From positions 496,001-560,000 of the forward strand of contig JAWKAU010000036.1 of the NCBI GenBank assembly GCA_033398695.1: 64,000 nucleotides of DNA, given 5' to 3'. The notes beneath the pieces were generated by a model that was not told where the DNA came from, searched no databases, and saw nothing but the letters and a program-made list of their open reading frames with translations. Below are positions 57,990 to 64,000 of the stretch, piece after piece. Numbering within the stretch: position 1 is the first letter of the stretch; each line of letters opens with the position of its first letter. This DNA comes from Orobanche coerulescens. Lineage: Eukaryota; Streptophyta; Magnoliopsida; Lamiales; Orobanchaceae. Both the position numbers and the translations under genes were made by a program.

Positions 57990-59280
57990 CTCCTCTTGGA
58001 AAAATTTTCGTCCTCGAAAATAAATGGTATACCTCGATTGAAGAAATTCGGATAACAAGCTTGAAGTTCTTCTTCGCGCTCCCAAGTAGCTTCATCCTTA
58101 CTGTGGTTACGCCATTGGATCTTGACAAACACCTTCTCTTTGTTCCTCAATTGTCGGACTGATTGGTCGAGAATCAGTTCTGGTTGTTCTTCATAGGTAG
58201 GTCTTTGTTCATCTCCACGGCGGTATAGTTGATGACGTGGCTGGGATCGTGCACATACTTTCTCAACAATGATACGTGGAAAACGTTGTGCATGGCCGAA
58301 AGTTCTGGGGGTAAAGCCAAACGGTAAGCTAACTCTCCAATCCGCTCGAGAATTTCAAATGGTCCAATGTATCTCAGTCTCAACTTGCTCCTCGGACCAA
58401 AACAAACAATTTCCTTAGTAGGAGATACCTTCAGGAATACCTTGTCGCCAACACAGAATTCGAGATCCTTCCTACGCTTGTCGGCGTAAGACTTCTGACG
58501 ATCCTGTGCTATCTTGATCCTCTCACGAATCTTATCCACCATGCCAACTGTCTGTTCGATCATCTCGGGACCCAAAATCCTCCTTTCACCTACCTCATCC
58601 CAATACAGTGGTGATCGACACTTCCTACCATATAGGGCTTCATACGGTGCCATACCGATCGTCGACTGGTAACAGTTGTTGTAAGCAAATTCTACCAAAG
58701 GTAACAGTCGTTCCCAATTATTTCCCATATCTAACACACATGCTCGAAACATATCCTCAAGGATCTGGATGGTCCTCTCGGACTGACCATCAGTCTGAGG
58801 ATGATAGACCGTACTAAAATTCAACTGTGTTCACAAGGCTTCTTGCAAACTATCCCAAAAACTCGATGTGAAACGAGTATCCCTGTCGGATACTATAGAG
58901 ACTGGCACTCCATGAAACTTAATAATCTCCCTGATATAAAGTTGAGCATACTGATCCATTCGAAAGTTCATCTTAACTGGGATGAAATGAGCTGACTTTG
59001 TGAGTCGGTCCACAACAACCCAAATAGCATGGTTTCCTCTTTCCGTTCGAGGCAAACCTACCACAAAGTCCATCGTAATGTGTTCCCATTTCCATTCTGG
59101 AATATGAAGTGATTTAAGTCATCCAAAGGGGCGTTGGTGTTCTGCCTTCACTTGTTGACAAACTATACACCTTCTGACAAAGTCTGCCACATCTCTTTTC
59201 AAACCTTCCCACCAAAATATCCCCTTAAGATCTTGATACATCTTTGTACTCCCAGGGCGTGCTGTATATGGAGTATTATG
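57990..59280 (-). pseudogene. Gypsy-4 integrase with chromodomain-like tail
   Basis: The minus strand from 59280 starts HNTPYTARPGSTKMYQDLKG and CIVCQQVKAEHQRPFG (zinc domain), then MDFVVGLPRTERGN (first Asp), VSDRDTRF (second Asp) and QSERTIQI (Glu), so the triad is complete. A TGA at about 58826 and a frameshift near 58175 break it. The last part ([30 protein letters not shown]) is the chromodomain-like segment. Protein details differ from gypsy-1 and gypsy-2, so this is a separate family. Confidence 0.9.
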
Positions 59281-61892
59281 TGTAACACCCCCAATCTGCT
59301 CAGGGATATTACACGCCATAGACCCTTTCCTCAAGGATCTACCAGGCTGGTAAACAACATCAAACATCTCAACAATGCCTTTAAGGCTAAAATGACTCAT
59401 TAGACCGATTTGGTCTTTCAATAAATACATAAAACTCAATACATGCCCACGCAGGGGTCGAATACAAAATGCTCGCATAACGGTAATTATCTGCAATGAA
59501 ATAAAATATGACTGAACCAATACAACAATGTACGGGTCCTCATGTGATTAGTATCGATCATATTTCATCATCCTTCGTGCCGAGCATATGTTATGCTCCC
59601 AAAACCTGAATGCAAAAACAGACATCCACCCCCCGAATACTCGGGGGTTAGCAAAACTCCACTGTTTTGCTAGTGCAAGTATAAAACAGAAATATGAGCC
59701 ATACAATTAACAGTCCACAAATAACAATAACCAAGAATCCTCAAAAAGCCAAACGTAACGAAAAGTACTTCCCGAGGCAAGAGTTTGGGAAAAACATTCC
59801 AAAACCGAAAGATCACCAATCAGGGGAAACAATTTATAAAACAGTTTAAAATTCCATCGAGAGTTTTAATAGAAAACAATTTAGGATTATTGAATCCTTC
59901 TCTTTCCAAAATCAACAGGGGTCACAGCCTAAAGGTTTTGTTTTCACAAATGAAACCAACAACAATACACAAGGTTAAAACCCACGTCACGCATCCTCGA
60001 CGGACATAAAATACACACGCACTTGTGAATTTTTACTCGTGAATCCATGGCTATACCATTGGACTCCCTCCGTGGCCCCGTCGAATCCTCCTGAGGTGAG
60101 AAAACACATTCAAAAAACATACACGCACATGCATCCCCTAGGATCGGGACGAAGCCACAAATCCCACCCGAGGCCTCTTAGGACCCTCCCGAGCTTGCTA
60201 GAGAAACAAACTCAAACCACCCATAAGTTATCTTGATATCGTACTCGCAAGTACCGATTATCGGAGCCCTCTCCAGACCTACCCGATTACATAACCTTAT
60301 GGTCAAATCATACACACTGGCTGTACTCGCAAGTACACACCGCCAGAGGACTCACAGGTCCCTACCCGGTCAAACATCAATCGAACATACCCACAAGTTA
60401 TCGTGACATCGCACTCGCAAGTGATGATTCTCGGAGCCCTCTCCAGACCTACCTGAATTGATAACCTTGTGGTCAAATCATCAATGCATCGGGTTCACAA
60501 CAACAAGGGTTTCACATTTGCCACAATGACAAACATATCAAATCATGAGTTAATGCAACCAACACTTAGCAAAATACCACGTCAAATCATAACACACCGA
60601 AAAGAGATAATATGTGTATATATATTATCAAAGCCTAACAACAACAACAACAAGCGAATTCATAGGGTTCACTTAATCATTCACGGGGCACAATATTCAC
60701 AAAACACACGTGTTTTGAAAGTGAGCCCTTAACGAGGCTAAATCGAATCTTTTGAAAGTTCAAATCAAACGATCAAACAAACACATAGAGACGATCACTA
60801 ATTATCATATTCACAAAAAAAGAATTGTATGGAGAACCATGTTTGTAACAAGACGACGGATGGAATGCGGTCGAACAGTCCCGAACGCCCGAACACTATC
60901 AAGAATGCGATAGCACCGAAATTACTACGAAAAAACACCACACGAATCATCAATCACCAACGAAATTCAACACCGGAATCATCGAGCACCTATAATCCTC
61001 CGTAAGGAACAATAAAGCATGATTACGACGAGAAACAAGGTCAAAAACAACGGAAATCCCAACAAACTATCAAAGGGAACTCATTTGGACATTTAATCGG
61101 ACATTAAATGTTCAAGACCCTTCAAGAACAAAGAAATCACCCCTCGGGTCGAACGAACCAAAGGTACGAGTATCCAATCCGTAGAACAAGTTCAAAACAA
61201 CGTTTGTACAACAATTAATTGATCAAAAATGGATTGGAATCGAGATCAAAAGAAAAATCCCCAAAATCTTCAAAAACATGGGTTCAAGCCAAAATACCTT
61301 GATTCAGACGAAGAATATGGATTTGATGTTGTTAGTCCACACCAAGAACTTGAATAAGGTGAATTCCCTGAGATAAACCGCCCAAAAATCGCCCACAAAT
61401 TGCCCTAGATGGAAGGAGGAAGAAGAGAGGAGAAAAATGAAGTTTTCTACTCGAAAATCTGCTGAAAAAGTGCATAAAAAGCCCATGTGCCGCGGCCCGG
61501 GTCGAGTGTGCCGCGGCCCGCGGTACAACCCGCTCCAGCACCAAAAAGGCACATGGTGCAGTCTTAGCTTTTTTGACCATAACTCCTTCGTCCGGACTCC
61601 GATTAACTTACCGTTTGAACCATTGTAAAGCTAACTTGATGCTATATAATATTGCAAAGATTTAAAATTTTTGGAGTTTCCAAGAATTTATGATGATTTT
61701 ACAAATTCGAACTCATACTTGAATAAGTCGCTTAAGAACACGGAACTCAATAAAACGACACCGAAACAAACTCGGATGACAAAAAGTGTAGAATTAATCA
61801 TTCTCGGAATGACGAAATGGTCACAATAAAATCTCTAATATGGACTTCCGCCAAAAAAAAAATTACTGGAAATCGAAATTGCAGATATTACA
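59281..61892 (-). repeat. Solo LTR (gypsy-5) inside gypsy-4 integrase
   Basis: 2612 bp, TGTAACACCCCC...CAGATATTACA, no interior. The flanks TTATG (59276-59280) and CTATG (61893-61897) differ at one base. Removing the LTR and one flank copy rejoins gypsy-4 in frame (EAH to NTP), so this is an LTR-LTR recombination product. Sense direction: CCGCGG-type palindromes 61523-61486, TATA-like TTTTTATGC about 61481-61473, stem-loop block 59682-59628. Confidence 0.9.
59628..59682 (-). other. Conserved paired stem-loop block in solo LTR
   Basis: CCCCCGA-ATAC-TCGGGGG (near-continuous 7-bp stem) then TTAGCAAAAC...GTTTTGCTAG (8-9 bp stem) and TGCAAGTA. Stem bases differ from gypsy-1, but pairing is kept and even extended. 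Confidence 0.6.
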
Positions 61893-62541
61893 CTATGTGC
61901 CTCCTTCAATATCGCTTCTCTCAACTTGACAACATTGGGCACACAGATCCTCCCTTCATAGTACATTTTGCCATCATAGGACACACTAAATCCCTTATCC
62001 TTACCTGAAAGAGTACGTTCTTTCATCTTGACCAAGAAGTCATCCTGTCCTTGACCTTCTTTGATTTGTTCCCTCAAGGTTGGTTGTACCACCAAACTAG
62101 CCAATAATGACTCAACTGGACTCGATGGTGTAGCCATCTCAAGGTTCATCCTTGCAAATTCCTTGACCAAGCTTTCCTCTTCTATCAACAAACAAGTTAG
62201 GTCTCCTCTTGCCTTACGGCTTAGTGCATCAGCAACTACGTTTGCTTTACCAGGGTGGTAATGAATTGTACAGTCGTAGTCTTTGACCAACTCAAGCCAT
62301 CTGCGTTGCCTCATATTCAATTCCTTCTGTGTGAAAATATATTTCAGACTTTTGTTGTCTGTATAAATTTCACATTTACCTCCATAAAGGTAATGTCTCC
62401 AAATCTTCAGGGCATGAACTACCGCTGCTAATTCCAAATCATGAGTAGGGTAGTTCAGCTCGTGCGGTTTCAACTGTCTCGAAGCATAGGCAACTACCAT
62501 GCCCTCTTGCATCAATACACATCCCAACCCTTGCTTGGATG
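61893..62541 (-). pseudogene. Gypsy-4 RNase H and start of integrase
   Basis: About 210 open codons on the minus strand: [53 protein letters not shown] and [11 protein letters not shown] show the RNase H ligands except the first Asp, which lies beyond the gypsy-6 junction. The stretch ends [10 protein letters not shown] at the solo LTR. Confidence 0.9.
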
Positions 62542-64000
62542 TGTAACACCCCCAGATTTAACCGGAAATATTACAGCGCCGTGGGCCCCGAGATGGAACC
62601 CACAAGGCTAAAAAAAAATTTCGCAAACATTTACAAATGCCCAAGGGGCCAACAACGGTACTATCTTTAAAAATGCACAAAGGTTTATAAAATCCATTTA
62701 TCAAAAACCGTCGTAAAAACTCATTTGACATCGCAAAGCCAAACGGCCGACACTCAAAAGTTTAGAAAACGATTTCCAAAGTAATCTCAGTTACCGGATA
62801 CCAAAAGAGCATTTCAAAATACTCACGCAACGGAAAAAAGACCAACCATAAAGATACTCTAGCAGCGGAATACAAGAACCAATCAAGAAACTCAATGCAC
62901 AAAACATGTCCTAGCCAGTATCCTCTGGGAAGCTCATCTCTTCACGACCGCTACATGCTCGATACTCCAAGAACCTAAAAAGAAATCCCACGACGGGGTC
63001 AGCCATAATATCCAATAATGATAACCGTCACATTACACTAACAATTACATACCAATGAGAATACAACATAAGAATACGACCAACGTAATCTTACCGCCTT
63101 AACTTTACTTACTCAAGTCATTCTCAACAGAACAACCATTATCACATTTCACATCTCGTACTTGATTAACCAAATAAACTCGAACCTAATATATGTATTG
63201 TACCTCAAAAAATACTCAAGATTCTCGAACTATCATAACCAACTCACGATACAGAAAAGTACCAGTTCTGACCAATATCCATCGGATAGCATCATCAAAT
63301 CCCAAAACGATAACCGATTGTCCATCGCAAGACGAATACCAAAGGAAATATGAAACATACCTCGAGATATGAAGTGCCACGACAATCATATCACTCTAAT
63401 CCGAGATCAGATCAATGCAATACGGACACGGTCCTAACACAAGACCTACAAATGCATACTCATATGACAACGTCAATATGATCACAAATAACAACAGTGT
63501 ATACTCAATGGAAATCCCATGATCCAGCGCCCTCAGCATAGATCCCAAGATGATCCTACAAGATCAACATGAGGTGGATAACCAACAATATACATATGCA
63601 AAACAACACAACACTGGGTAATCCAACGATCCAGCGCCCTCATCATAGATCCCAAGATGATCCCGTCGGACCAACACGAGGTGGAAAAACCCGTCCAATA
63701 ATCCAGCTCCCTCAGCATAGATCCCAAGATGACCCCGTCGGACCAACACGAGTTGGACATCTGATCCAGCGCCCTCAGCATAGATCACACGATCCCATCG
63801 GATCAACACAACACAAACAACACAATTATGCATACACATATGCAAATCAAAATGTTCATCAACATGAACAACAGAACATGAACGACAATATGACAAATCC
63901 ACTAAGACGACCTCATGTTCGACAACATGAATGACAATATGCATGATCAAATCACTAACACTATTGAATCGAATCGATATAAGATAGTTGCCCCGAGTCC
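62542..64000 (-). mobile_element. Gypsy-6 LTR, partial
   Basis: Starts TGTAACACCCCCAG, as do the other minus-strand gypsy LTRs, within gypsy-4 RNase H; runs off the window end. CCCACGACGGGGTCAGC near 62986 is a weaker version of the stem-loop. The predicted target flank is GGATG (62537-62541). Confidence 0.75.
63519..63800 (-). repeat. Gypsy-6 LTR tandem module, 4 copies
   Basis: Units near 63519, 63629, 63698 and 63760 share GATCCAGCGCCCTCAGCATA, then GATCCC, and the first three end GAGGTGGA or GAGTTGGA. Similar units occur in gypsy-3 (42178-42306) and, more distantly, gypsy-1 (4092-4302). Confidence 0.85.

Larger units (their letters stand above)
55173..62541 (-). mobile_element. Gypsy-4: 3' part of a minus-strand gypsy chromovirus
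   Basis: 3' LTR (55173-57984), chromodomain-like tail, integrase and RNase H on the minus strand, interrupted by a solo LTR (59281-61892) and by gypsy-6 at 62542. Predicted target duplication TGATT (55168-55172). Confidence 0.88.

Noticed and set aside
61304..61580. Minus-strand frames in the solo LTR with Phe/Ser-rich peptides
   Set aside because: Short, unsupported, and overlapping the palindromes and TATA-like box of an LTR.

Overview
The window is plant nuclear DNA, and every base I could assign belongs to a transposable element. The evidence is plant-type Ty3/gypsy elements with C-terminal chromodomain-like tails, plant Ty1/copia elements, a CACTA transposon end, initiator-Met-tRNA primer sites and an Athila/Tat-type primer site. 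I see no ordinary host gene, tRNA, rRNA or CRISPR array. A large-genome flowering plant (probably a eudicot) fits; the species cannot be read from the sequence.

Layout. A CACTA end (1-1324) sits in the protease region of copia-1 (minus; 1325-3521 and 12871-14436). Copia-1's 5' LTR is split by the complete gypsy-1 (minus; 3522-12870, target duplication GAATA). Copia-1 itself lies in an old gypsy, gypsy-O (plus; about 14437-14896 and 40216-41586). Gypsy-O also holds gypsy-H (plus; 14897-40215, GTTTA). Gypsy-H carries two insertions: the LOG element (plus; 20392-26973, GTTAC) in RNase H, and gypsy-2 (minus; 28387-37509, TTGGT) in integrase. On the right, gypsy-O is broken by gypsy-3 (41587), which is broken by a copia-2 LTR (43846). 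Then follow copia-3 (46192), a gag-only element with 3.8-kb LTRs (47835-55172), gypsy-4 (55173-62541), and inside gypsy-4 a solo LTR (59281-61892) and the start of gypsy-6 (62542-64000). The deepest chain is seven elements.

Most striking content. The LOG element has LTRs, an Athila/Tat-type primer site and polypurine tract, but no recognisable gag-pol. It carries a cytokinin-activation enzyme of the LOG family (23087-23697, one frameshift) behind its own TATA-like box, and upstream a small basic cysteine-rich reading frame resembling the nucleic-acid-binding proteins of some plant RNA viruses.

Shared LTR architecture. LTR families with no obvious homology carry clusters of CG-containing palindromes just upstream of the TATA box. 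Several share a GTTA...TAAC frame around different GC cores. Four gypsy LTR families also carry a paired stem-loop block about 350-400 nt from the LTR 3' end, whose stems differ in sequence but still pair. No element in the window looks autonomous as read, though some of the gypsy-1 breaks look like sequencing errors.
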